NCBI GenBank assembly: GCA_003280995.1
Contig: QCDG01000004.1
Location: forward strand, 1-64,000
Reading direction: 5' to 3'
Length of the DNA stretch: 64,000 bases
From: Prochlorococcus sp. AG-355-A09
GTDB taxonomy: Bacteria > Cyanobacteriota > Cyanobacteriia > PCC-6307 > Cyanobiaceae
Positions 19,621 through 26,884 of this stretch are shown here, piece after piece. The notes under the pieces were generated by a model. The model searched no databases and was not told where the DNA came from. It saw only the letters and a program-made list of their open reading frames with translations. A program made the translations under genes and the position numbers. The stretch's first letter is position 1, and every line of letters starts with the position of its first letter.

Positions 19621-19983
19621 TTAATAATTTTTGCTCAATCTACAAGAATCACCCGAAATTTCAAACAAACCAGAAAGAAGTTCACCATCCAAAATGAATC
19701 GATAATATTCAGAGTCCAATTTATCAGAAACATTTTTAAATATTCCATGATCAATTCTTTTAACAAACCCTCTATTATCAGAAAGTTCATGTTCTATCCT
19801 GGAGAGCCATAAAAGTCTATGATTTGGCTGCTTAGAAATTTCTATAGAAGCTTGATTTAATAAAGGTAGTTTTAAAAATTTCCAAGTTAAACAATCTATC
19901 CCATTTTCAACAAGAAAATCATAATGAATATCTATAGCTTTAGCAGAATAAACTTTATGTTCAAGCAAAACCCATTTATTCAT
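19621..19983 (-). CDS. LigD 3'-phosphoesterase-like (DNA ligase N-terminal domain) small protein
   Basis: A 120-residue protein whose pattern fits the LigD_N/3'-phosphoesterase family found alone in various bacteria. His9, then IHYDF (His20, Asp22), LTW, and HRLLWLSRIEHELSDNRGFVKRIDHG (about residues 55-80, with His65) align by eye with the H...HYDF...EDHP framework of LigD. The Arg that follows HYD in LigD is Leu24 here. LigD PE domains trim 3' ends of DNA breaks; activity here is unproven. No Ku or ligase is adjacent. It lies 76 bases upstream of smc on the same strand, so a link to chromosome upkeep is possible. Confidence 0.6.
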   Translation of the reverse strand: MNKWVLLEHKVYSAKAIDIHYDFLVENGIDCLTWKFLKLPLLNQASIEISKQPNHRLLWLSRIEHELSDNRGFVKRIDHGIFKNVSDKLDSEYYRFILDGELLSGLFEISGDSCRLSKNY

Positions 19984-20065
19984 TATCTAGTGGATAAATA
20001 AATCGAATCTATTTTCAAAACAAAGTTGAGTAAAGATATATTTTCTAAGAGATGTTTCCTGTTAT

Positions 20066-20203
20066 TTAATTACTTGCATCAGGAACAAATCTTAAAGCAA
20101 TAAATAGCAAACTTCCAGCTCCAGCGATAGCTGCAGCTACTAATCCAAAATCTGTAGGGATTGTGCGAGATGCAAAAATTAATGATGCAAATGTAATATA
20201 CAT
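20066..20203 (-). CDS. 45-residue single-helix membrane protein, unassigned
   Basis: A short frame that starts with ATG at 20203 and ends with TAA at 20066. The product begins MYITFASLIFASRTIPTDFG and continues with an Ala/Gly-rich hydrophobic helix (LVAAAIAGAGSLLFIAL) before RFVPDASN. Its residue use is far from what AT-rich non-coding DNA would give, with many Ala codons, and the layout resembles small thylakoid subunits. I cannot assign it to a named Psb, Psa, Pet or Ndh subunit. It occupies the otherwise empty 400-base interval between the LigD-like gene and the YqjD-like gene. Confidence 0.65.
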   Translation of the reverse strand: MYITFASLIFASRTIPTDFGLVAAAIAGAGSLLFIALRFVPDASN

Positions 20204-20391
20204 GATGAAATTTAAACAAATTTAATAAATTCAGTTATAGCTTAACAAAACCTTCTTACAGAACAGAGTAGATGAATAAAATGTAAATAAACTTTTATAT
20301 GTTTTTATTCTATATAAATCGCACAATTCTTTAGATAAGGGTTCCAAATTAGGAAAATAGGGTCTAATCTTAAAATAAATAAGTTTGAATA

Positions 20392-20853
20392 ATGGAGACT
20401 TACCATCCTCCCAAAGAAGTAGAAGAAAAAGAAGATAAATCTGATCTTCCTGAAAAAGAAGTTATCTTGGAAAAATGGTTACTTGAAAAAATTGACAGTT
20501 TAATACCTTTAATAAAAGAAAAATGGCCTAACATTGCACAACAAACCCTTGAAGCCACAAAAGGGAGTATTGATGATTTAGTTGAAGTAATAGCTAGCCA
20601 TAGTGGAACCTCAGCAATTGGAATAAAAAGCCAACTATTTGAAATCATTGATTCAATAAGAGAAAACAATTGGGAAATATCAGAAAAAATTGAGCCTATT
20701 GAAAGTCAATTAGAAGAATTATTAGAAGAGCTGAACAATACACTTAGACCAAAAATAGAAAGTCCAATAAGAAAAAAACCACTATTATCTATTGCTATTG
20801 CAGCTGGTATTGGTTTACTAATAGGAAGTCTCCTAAACAGTGGCAGAAAATAA
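20392..20853 (+). CDS. YqjD/ElaB-like (DUF883-type) tail-anchored protein
   Basis: A 153-residue protein with a charged, helical N-terminal region and a C-terminal glycine-zipper membrane anchor. Its ending (RKKPLLSIAIAAGIGLLIGSLL) resembles the RxxPxxxxxIAAGxGxLxGxLL end of YqjD/ElaB proteins, which tether ribosomes to the inner membrane in Escherichia coli. The N-terminal 110 residues are not recognisably conserved with those proteins. The next gene encodes a YqjE/holin-III-like protein and begins within 2 bases of the stop, the same pairing as yqjD-yqjE, which strengthens the call. Confidence 0.7.
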   Translation: METYHPPKEVEEKEDKSDLPEKEVILEKWLLEKIDSLIPLIKEKWPNIAQQTLEATKGSIDDLVEVIASHSGTSAIGIKSQLFEIIDSIRENNWEISEKIEPIESQLEELLEELNNTLRPKIESPIRKKPLLSIAIAAGIGLLIGSLLNSGRK

Positions 20854-20854
20854 T

Positions 20855-21241
20855 ATGGAAAAACCAAAAAATAAAAACTTTGCAAATACAGCCTCCAGAA
20901 TTTCAGCCATCGCAAGTTCAGTGATGGATTTGCATGTCAGAATAGCTCTTCAAGAAGTAGATAGAGAAAAAAGAAGATTAATTAGTGGTGGAATATTTTT
21001 AGCAATTGGCAGCACATTATTATTATTAGTACTAATTTGCATCCATATTATTTTTTATCTTTTTCTAGCAAAATATAATAACTGGAATATTGAATATAAT
21101 TTACTACTCATAATATTTATCGATTTATTTCTTGCAGGCCTAAGTTTGAAGCTTGGAGGAAAATTAGTCAAAGGACCATATCTTCCTCAAACATTAGAGG
21201 GTTTAGGCAAGACAACAAAGGCCGTTTTAGGCAAAAAATAA
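20855..21241 (+). CDS. YqjE/phage holin superfamily III-like membrane protein
   Basis: About 128 residues with two closely spaced membrane segments (residues about 45-68 and 78-98) preceded by a helical HVRIALQEVDREKRRLI, typical of the YqjE/Holin-X group. A GTG at 20840 in the same frame would add five residues and overlap the upstream gene; the ATG at 20855, one base after the upstream stop, is preferred. Despite the holin name, there are no phage genes nearby, and it is most likely the partner of the YqjD-like protein. Confidence 0.7.
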   Translation: MEKPKNKNFANTASRISAIASSVMDLHVRIALQEVDREKRRLISGGIFLAIGSTLLLLVLICIHIIFYLFLAKYNNWNIEYNLLLIIFIDLFLAGLSLKLGGKLVKGPYLPQTLEGLGKTTKAVLGKK

Positions 21242-21242
21242 T

Positions 21243-22367
21243 TTACCTAATTAAATACTTTATCCATCTACAATCGATCCCCCCATTACTAACAGGAATT
21301 TTCAATGAAGATTTCATTTTCAAATATTTTGTAAGTTTTGGATTTCCACTTAGGAGCCAAAATTCCCAATCTGAAAAATTGTTCTTTAGAAAGACTCCCA
21401 TTTGTTCATATAAACTAATTAATTCATTTTCATCGCCTAATTTTTTGCCATATGGAGGATTACATATGATAATCCCAGGTGTGCAACTTAATTGGAGTTC
21501 TAAAAAATCATTATTTATAAGCTCAATATAATTCTCGAGTCCAGCTAATGATATGTTTAGATTCGCCTGCTCAAAGACCTTTTTATTAATTTCACACCCT
21601 GTTATTGTTGGTAATTTTTCATAATTTATGATTTTATTTTTTGCCTTATTTTTTTCATTAAGATAAATATCTTGCCTAAAGTCTAACCAATTTTCAAAAA
21701 GATATACCTGATCAATATTTATGGGAACTCCAAGAAATTGATTGACTGCCTCAATTAAAAAAGTACCCGAACCACACATTAAATCTATTAATGGAACTTT
21801 GCCATTCCATTGAGTCATATTTATCAATCCAGAAGCTAAATTTTCTTTTAATGGAGCATACCCAATTGCTGGTCTATAGCCTCTTTTGTGTAAGCTTTCT
21901 ACGCTGCTTTGAAGACTGAGAATTGCTTTATTATTATTTAAATGCAGATGAATTATAAAATCAGGATTATCTAGAGAAATATTTGATCTTTTATTCCAAA
22001 CTGCCTGTTGCAAATCAGTTATAGAATTTTTTACTTCAAGAGCTGTGAAATGAGTATGACTTAAAGAAGATGTTCTCCCAGTTACTTGAACGTTAAACGT
22101 TTTATCAAAGTGCAACCAATTTAACCAATCAAATGAATCTCTAACCCCCGAATATAAAGATTGCTTGTCATAGCAATTAAAACTTGCAATTTCTCTGTAA
22201 AAACGAAAAGCTAATCTGGAATAGAAATGAACTCTATAAAAAGTTTCTAGATCACACTCAAAATTAATAAATCTTTTATGAGTATTAATATTAAAGCCGC
22301 CTAAATTTGAAATTTCTTCTGCTAAAGATTTCTCTAGTCCCTCCGGAGATGATGCCACTACATTCAT
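21243..22367 (-). CDS. RlmL-like THUMP-domain RNA methyltransferase
   Basis: A 374-residue SAM-dependent methyltransferase of the RlmL/YcbY N-terminal type, expected to make m2G in 23S rRNA. Residues about 40-160 form the ferredoxin-like/THUMP RNA-binding part. The catalytic domain has motif I LIDLMCGSGTFLIEA and motif IV IIICNPPYGKKLG. Such genes are often misnamed DNA methylases because of NPPY. It converges with the holin-like gene one base away, and its start faces the tmRNA gene. Confidence 0.88.
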   Translation of the reverse strand: MNVVASSPEGLEKSLAEEISNLGGFNINTHKRFINFECDLETFYRVHFYSRLAFRFYREIASFNCYDKQSLYSGVRDSFDWLNWLHFDKTFNVQVTGRTSSLSHTHFTALEVKNSITDLQQAVWNKRSNISLDNPDFIIHLHLNNNKAILSLQSSVESLHKRGYRPAIGYAPLKENLASGLINMTQWNGKVPLIDLMCGSGTFLIEAVNQFLGVPINIDQVYLFENWLDFRQDIYLNEKNKAKNKIINYEKLPTITGCEINKKVFEQANLNISLAGLENYIELINNDFLELQLSCTPGIIICNPPYGKKLGDENELISLYEQMGVFLKNNFSDWEFWLLSGNPKLTKYLKMKSSLKIPVSNGGIDCRWIKYLIR

Positions 22368-22435
22368 ATACGCTAAAACTTAGTAAAAAAACTATTCAAT
22401 AACCATTTTGCCTGTCAGAATATAAATGTCCAATA

Positions 22436-22687
22436 GGACTAGGTGATCTCAACCGATGTTTCGGACAGCGGTTCGATTCCGCTCAACTCCACTATTTGGG
22501 GTTGTAATGGTTTCGACGGGGCATAAGGAAGGTGACTGAAGCCGGCTCGGTTAGAGCAAAAACACAAATGCTAACAAAATCGTTAGTTTCTCCCGTCAAA
22601 CAGCACCAGTTGCTGCTTGATCTTAAAGGAGATGGGGTTATATCAGCCTTATCAACCAAATGATACGAGGAGTCTGGAAGGACTCCA
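22436..22687 (+). ncRNA. ssrA: tmRNA, circularly permuted two-piece form
   Basis: The acceptor piece comes first: T-arm AGCGG-TTCGATT-CCGCT then CAACTCC and discriminator A at 22491. After six bases the coding piece starts with GGGGTTG (22498-22504), which pairs with CAACTCC to form the acceptor stem, followed by the D-loop sequence TGGTTTCGACGGGG. The reading frame 22570-22620 encodes ANKIVSFSRQTAPVAA then TGA. tmRNA rescues stalled ribosomes and tags their products for proteolysis. The permuted order is known for this cyanobacterial group. The 5' limit of the acceptor piece is approximate. Confidence 0.93.
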
Positions 22688-22697
22688 CTTTTTTTAA
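22669..22697 (+). terminator. Rho-independent terminator of ssrA
   Basis: GGAGTC (22669-22674) and GACTCC (22681-22686) form a six-pair stem with a six-base loop, followed by AC and a run of seven T. It directly follows the tmRNA coding piece. Part of the stem may also belong to mature RNA helices, so processing at this point cannot be excluded. Confidence 0.75.
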
Positions 22698-22849
22698 ATG
22701 ACTAAGAAGTTGTAATAGATAATTTATTAGTGTGTAAATATTGCTTCAAATGCTTGTATTAAAAAGAATTTTTTTAATTTTATAAGTTTAAATACTGAGA
22801 AGATAAGTTTTAAATTAATTTATCTTATTAAAAAATCGAATCTTGCAAA

Positions 22850-22987
22850 ATGGAATCTAGTAAAACACTGAATGACTTGATAATAAATCTCAAACCAAAA
22901 GTTATTAGATTCACTGGCGAAAAATTTCCCAATCAACTATGGAATAGTGGTTTTCAAATAAAAAAAAATAAGAAAATATCTAGCTAA
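22850..22987 (+). CDS. Possible 45-residue basic protein
   Basis: An ATG-initiated frame from 22850 to TAA at 22987 in the 300-base interval between ssrA and the aldo/keto reductase gene. The product is basic and without a membrane segment, beginning MESSKTLNDLIINLKPKVIR and ending in KKNKKISS. No family is recognised and the ribosome-binding site is weak. The region 22700-22849 upstream holds nothing else I can support. Chance frames of this size are expected in AT-rich DNA, so it remains doubtful. Confidence 0.35.
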   Translation: MESSKTLNDLIINLKPKVIRFTGEKFPNQLWNSGFQIKKNKKISS

Positions 22988-22995
22988 AAATTTAA

Positions 22996-23958
22996 TTAAA
23001 TGCTTGAAAAAGGATTTTTAGGCATTTTTTTTAAACATTTTTTTGACAATTCCTGAAGTACTTTAAATTCACTTTTATTTAAATTCCACTTGAATACATT
23101 CGATACATCTATAACTTGAGATTTTTTTCGCATTCCAACGAGCGGAATAGCTCCTTGATAACAACACCAATTAATTGCTACTTGCGCTTGGGAAACTGAT
23201 CTTTGATTTGCAATTCTTTTTAAACACCTCCGCAATTCATATGTTGGTTTTTTATAGTTTTTAAATAATGCATTGCGAATAAAACTTTTTTCTTTATTCT
23301 CTTCTTTATCTGGATCGATACAAAGTATTCCAAAGGCCAAAGGACTATAAGCAAAGAAATCAATATTATTTTCTTCGCAAATTTTTTTTACCTGATATTG
23401 TTTTCCTAAATCGGGAGCCAGTAAAGAAAACTGTATTTGAACACTCTTTAGGCTCTGATCTCTTTTTGCTAAGAAATTAATTAATTTCATCAATCTTTTA
23501 GGGCCTATATTTGATAAGCCTATTTGAAAATCAAAGCCTTCATCTTTTAAATCGCAAAGATTATTCAACAGCCCTAATTCTTGCCAAGGATTGTATTTTG
23601 CAGTAGACCAATGTAATTGCACTATGTCTAATTTGTTATTAAGTCTTTCTAAACTTTTCAAAAAAGGTTTATTAAAACCTCTGTTACCTATTCTCCAGGG
23701 ATAAGGTGCAAGTTTGGTTGCTACTTGAATTCTTTTTTTCTTTGCTGAAGGAGTATTTAATAAAAATTTTCCTATCAACAATTCACTCCTACCCTGAAGA
23801 TTCCCAGTACCGTATGAATCTGCAGTATCAATTAGATCGAAACCTCGTAGTAACGCTTCATTATATGTCTCACGTAAATCATCGTCATTTGTAGATTGGT
23901 AATTCCAGAAAAGCTTATTCCCCCAAGACCACGTACCTAATCCAATTCTTTTCTTCAC
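22996..23958 (-). CDS. Aldo/keto reductase family oxidoreductase
   Basis: A 320-residue NADPH-dependent TIM-barrel enzyme. The AKR tetrad is visible: Asp in LIDTADSYG with the catalytic Tyr, Lys in VATKLAPYPW, and His in VQLHWSTAKY. The cofactor site near the C-terminus includes PLVGMRKKSQV. Its physiological carbonyl substrate is unknown; YghZ- or pyridoxal-reductase-like activities are typical. It starts with GTG at 23958 and stands alone, diverging from the ParA gene across 150 bases. Confidence 0.9.
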   Translation of the reverse strand: MKKRIGLGTWSWGNKLFWNYQSTNDDDLRETYNEALLRGFDLIDTADSYGTGNLQGRSELLIGKFLLNTPSAKKKRIQVATKLAPYPWRIGNRGFNKPFLKSLERLNNKLDIVQLHWSTAKYNPWQELGLLNNLCDLKDEGFDFQIGLSNIGPKRLMKLINFLAKRDQSLKSVQIQFSLLAPDLGKQYQVKKICEENNIDFFAYSPLAFGILCIDPDKEENKEKSFIRNALFKNYKKPTYELRRCLKRIANQRSVSQAQVAINWCCYQGAIPLVGMRKKSQVIDVSNVFKWNLNKSEFKVLQELSKKCLKKMPKNPFSSI

Positions 23959-24108
23959 TAGCCAATTTAAATAAGGAACTTTATAAGGTTATCTAAAAAT
24001 ATTAACTTCTTTAAAATATTTCAAAAAATAAGTTTTAAAGCATTAAAAATCAATTTCTCTTGACATTAAGAAATTATTCTCCAAAGTAAGAGAAATAAAA
24101 ATAAAAAA

Positions 24109-24780
24109 TTGTTCATTACCGTTTGCGGACAAAAAGGGGGGGTGGCCAAGACCTGTACAAGTATTCACCTTGCTAGTGTTTGGCATTCTGAAGGTAAAAA
24201 AGTTTGCATAGTCGATGCTGACAAGAATAGATCTGCTTTAGCATACGCATCAAGAGGCAATCTTCCATTTCCAGTTTTCCCCGTCAGTTCTGCTGCTAAA
24301 GCATCAAGGTCATCAGAAATTGTAGTAACTGATGGCCAGGCTAGCAGTGATCAAGAAGAACTTAAACACCTAGCATATGGTTCAGATTTAGTTATCTTAC
24401 CTACAACTGCAAAAGCAAGATCAGTAGAATTAACTGTTGAACTAGCTAATCTATTAAGCAACTTAAAAGTTAACCATGCTGTAGTAATAGTAAAAGTTGA
24501 TTTTAGACAGCAAAAAGCAGCGCAACAAGCCAAAGCAGCTCTAGAAAATTTTGGTTTATATGTTTTTGATACATTTATACCCTTACTTTCAGCATTTGAT
24601 AAAGCAGAAGCCTCGGGCAATGCTGTATTTGAAGCTGTAGACGATTTAGGTAGATCAGATCCTCGTCGAATGACGGGCTGGTCTGCTTATTGTTCAATTG
24701 CCTCACAAATTCCATGCCTGATTTCGAAGCCCTCATCCGACACCAACAACTTAAACAACCAACAACCAATCAGCGCTTAA
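24109..24780 (+). CDS. Orphan ParA/MinD-family ATPase
   Basis: A 223-residue deviant-Walker ATPase. The P-loop is QKGGVAKTCTS (residues 8-18), with Ala in place of the usual Gly before Lys-Thr. It also shows IVDADKNRSALAYA and the switch region LVILPTTAKARSVELT. ParA proteins position DNA, plasmids or protein arrays such as carboxysomes on membrane or nucleoid surfaces. No parB lies nearby. Its frame begins with TTG at 24109, with no upstream ATG, and its end overlaps the next gene by 67 bases, so the two are translationally coupled or at least co-transcribed. Confidence 0.88.
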   Translation: MFITVCGQKGGVAKTCTSIHLASVWHSEGKKVCIVDADKNRSALAYASRGNLPFPVFPVSSAAKASRSSEIVVTDGQASSDQEELKHLAYGSDLVILPTTAKARSVELTVELANLLSNLKVNHAVVIVKVDFRQQKAAQQAKAALENFGLYVFDTFIPLLSAFDKAEASGNAVFEAVDDLGRSDPRRMTGWSAYCSIASQIPCLISKPSSDTNNLNNQQPISA

Positions 24781-24956
24781 AAGTAGTTGATTCTCCTAAT
24801 TTTGAAGAAGAAAAAAACGGAGAAGCAATAATTAAACAATCTGGATTATTAGTTAATTTTTTTGGAGGTTTTATAGGCTCTATAATTGGAACTTTAACAA
24901 TACTGTTTCTCTATATGAATGAATATCTACCATTAGATTTACTAAAACTTAAGTAG
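24714..24956 (+). CDS. Small tail-anchored membrane protein overlapping parA
   Basis: An 80-residue protein read from ATG at 24714 (MPDFEALIRHQQL), within the last 67 bases of the ParA gene in another frame. An earlier in-frame ATG at 24690 is possible but less likely. Residues 1-45 are polar; a Gly-rich hydrophobic helix (LLVNFFGGFIGSIIGTLTILFL, about 47-68) follows, ending in LDLLKLK. No family is recognised. The tight overlap suggests a partner or membrane receptor for the ParA ATPase, which is inference. Its stop overlaps the convergent argJ by 8 bases. Confidence 0.65.
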   Translation: MPDFEALIRHQQLKQPTTNQRLKVVDSPNFEEEKNGEAIIKQSGLLVNFFGGFIGSIIGTLTILFLYMNEYLPLDLLKLK

Positions 24957-26187
24957 TATATTCACTATTTATTTCAACATATTTTTTAGAAAGATCGCAG
25001 CCCCAAGCTGTACCTTTCGATTCGCCAGAATTTAGATTAATCATAATTTTTACAATGTCATCTACTAAATATCTACCTTGCATTCTGGACCTAATGTAGT
25101 CTCTGACTTTTTGTGGATCATATTTATTTAACTTGCCATTTTCCAAAATCTGAGCGTTTCCTATATACAAGTCAACGTCATTAAAATTAAACTTAACTCC
25201 AGAATTACCTGCAGCAGAAATGATTCGTCCCCAATTAGGATCACAACCATGTATCGCAGTTTTTACTAAGGCAGAATTGCAAATAGATTTCGCGAGCATA
25301 ATTGCATCATCTGTATTTTTTGCTCCTTGAACCAAAACTTCTAATAAACAATTTGCTCCCTCTCCATCCCTTGCAATATTTTTTGCCAAGTTCTGACATA
25401 CAATATCAATCCCTTGTTGGATAATTGGAAAAAACTTTTTTTCAATTTTCTCTCCTGCATTTATTCCAACAAAAGAATCATTTGTGCTTGTCTCTCCATC
25501 AACTGATATTGCATTAAAAGATTTTTGAACCGCAATAGCAATCATTTTGTCCCATTCTTCTTTTTGAATACCCGCATCACAGGTTAAAAAAGCAAGCATT
25601 GTAGCCATGTTGGGGTAAATCATTCCTGAACCTTTTGCAAATCCTGCTATTTTTATTTTTCTACCTTGAATAATTGTCTCTATTGACACTTTTTTCAAAG
25701 TCAAATCAGTAGTTAAAATTGCTTCTGCTGCATTTTCAAAATTATTACCCTTTAAATCACTAACCAAATTCGGTAAATTTTTTACTAAATAATTTATTTG
25801 TATCGGAACACCAATTACACCAGTTGAGCACATTAAAACTTCTTCTTCTTTTATTCCTAAAAGTTCCGCAATCTTTCCTGTAGCAATTTGAAAATGTTGA
25901 ATGCCAAGATTTCCTGTACATGCATTTGCTTGTCCAGAATTAATTAGTATTGCTCTTACCAAACCTGAAGTTTTTTTTATCCTTTCCTCACAAATATCCA
26001 CACAAGAAGCTCGAACTATTGATTGGGTAAACATCCCACTAAAAATACTTCCTTCTGGAGCGAGTATTAGTGCTAAATCTTTTTTATTAGACGCTTTTAA
26101 ACCAGCAGATATCCCAGCAAAAAGGAACCCCTTGGGTGTTACCTTACTGTCATCAACAAACGACCAATTGGAATCTAACTGGCTCAA
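24949..26187 (-). CDS. argJ: Bifunctional ornithine acetyltransferase/N-acetylglutamate synthase
   Basis: ArgJ transfers acetyl from N-acetylornithine to glutamate in the cyclic arginine pathway, and in its bifunctional form also uses acetyl-CoA. The proenzyme self-cleaves before the nucleophilic Thr in the NMATMLAFLTCDA segment, which is present with KGSGMIYP before it. The C-terminus has the family segment GCDPNWGRIISAAG. Length 412 is standard. The start appears to be TTG at 26187. argH (partial, 63 kb) and speA (30 kb) complete an arginine theme in this window without forming an operon. Confidence 0.95.
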   Translation of the reverse strand: MSQLDSNWSFVDDSKVTPKGFLFAGISAGLKASNKKDLALILAPEGSIFSGMFTQSIVRASCVDICEERIKKTSGLVRAILINSGQANACTGNLGIQHFQIATGKIAELLGIKEEEVLMCSTGVIGVPIQINYLVKNLPNLVSDLKGNNFENAAEAILTTDLTLKKVSIETIIQGRKIKIAGFAKGSGMIYPNMATMLAFLTCDAGIQKEEWDKMIAIAVQKSFNAISVDGETSTNDSFVGINAGEKIEKKFFPIIQQGIDIVCQNLAKNIARDGEGANCLLEVLVQGAKNTDDAIMLAKSICNSALVKTAIHGCDPNWGRIISAAGNSGVKFNFNDVDLYIGNAQILENGKLNKYDPQKVRDYIRSRMQGRYLVDDIVKIMINLNSGESKGTAWGCDLSKKYVEINSEYTT

Positions 26188-26263
26188 ACTTTTTAGTATT
26201 TTAATTCATACTAACTTCTCTTTAATACTAAAGAAACTAAGTAATTAGATTATTATTAATTAT

Positions 26264-26881
26264 ATGGATATTCTTCAAAAATTAAAAAACAACCAAAGAA
26301 GGATTGGTTTAACAGGAGGTATTGCAAGTGGGAAGACAACCATAACTAATTACATTAGAAAACATAAAAACATACCAATATTAGATGCAGATCATTTTTC
26401 AAGAGAATTAATCAAACCAAACACATATGGATATAAGAAAATTTTGGATTATTTTGGAAATAAAATTATTGATAATAAAAGCAATTCAGCAAGGGAAATA
26501 AACAGAAAACTTTTAAGGAACATTATTTTTAAAAATTCAGCAAGCAAGGAATGGATTGAAAAACTACTTCACCCCTTAATTAAAGAAAGAATGATAGAAG
26601 AATGCAGTCAATACAGGAATAATCAAACTATAGTATTGGTTATTCCATTATTGTTTGAAGCAAAATTTGAAGATATTTGTACAGAAATATGGTTAGTTAA
26701 ATGTCATAAAGAACTTCAAAAAAACAGACTTATCACAAGAGATAAAATTAGCGAAAAAGAAGCATATGAATTGATAAATTTTCAATTAAGTTTTGAAGAA
26801 AAAAGAAAATTCTCAGATATTATTTTAGAGAATTCGGATGATCAAAATAAATGGATCAATACGATAAAAAAGCTTCTTTAA
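26264..26881 (+). CDS. coaE: Dephospho-CoA kinase
   Basis: Last step of coenzyme A synthesis: ATP-dependent 3'-phosphorylation of dephospho-CoA. The P-loop GLTGGIASGKTT lies at residues 16-27, then LDADHFSRELI, the HPLIKERM segment and VLVIPLLFEAK of the CoA domain. Length 205 is normal. It is flanked by divergent argJ (76 bases) and convergent gatB (3 bases). Confidence 0.95.
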   Translation: MDILQKLKNNQRRIGLTGGIASGKTTITNYIRKHKNIPILDADHFSRELIKPNTYGYKKILDYFGNKIIDNKSNSAREINRKLLRNIIFKNSASKEWIEKLLHPLIKERMIEECSQYRNNQTIVLVIPLLFEAKFEDICTEIWLVKCHKELQKNRLITRDKISEKEAYELINFQLSFEEKRKFSDIILENSDDQNKWINTIKKLL

Positions 26882-26884
26882 GCT

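Noticed and set aside
20840-21241. Phage holin gene as a sign of a prophage
   Set aside because: Only the membrane topology matches; there are no phage structural, lysis or integrase genes, and the YqjD-like partner explains it better.
22797-22828. AT-only inverted repeat (AGATAA...TTATCT) as a possible terminator or regulatory hairpin
   Set aside because: Weak all-AT stem, expected by chance in such DNA, and no gene ends just before it.
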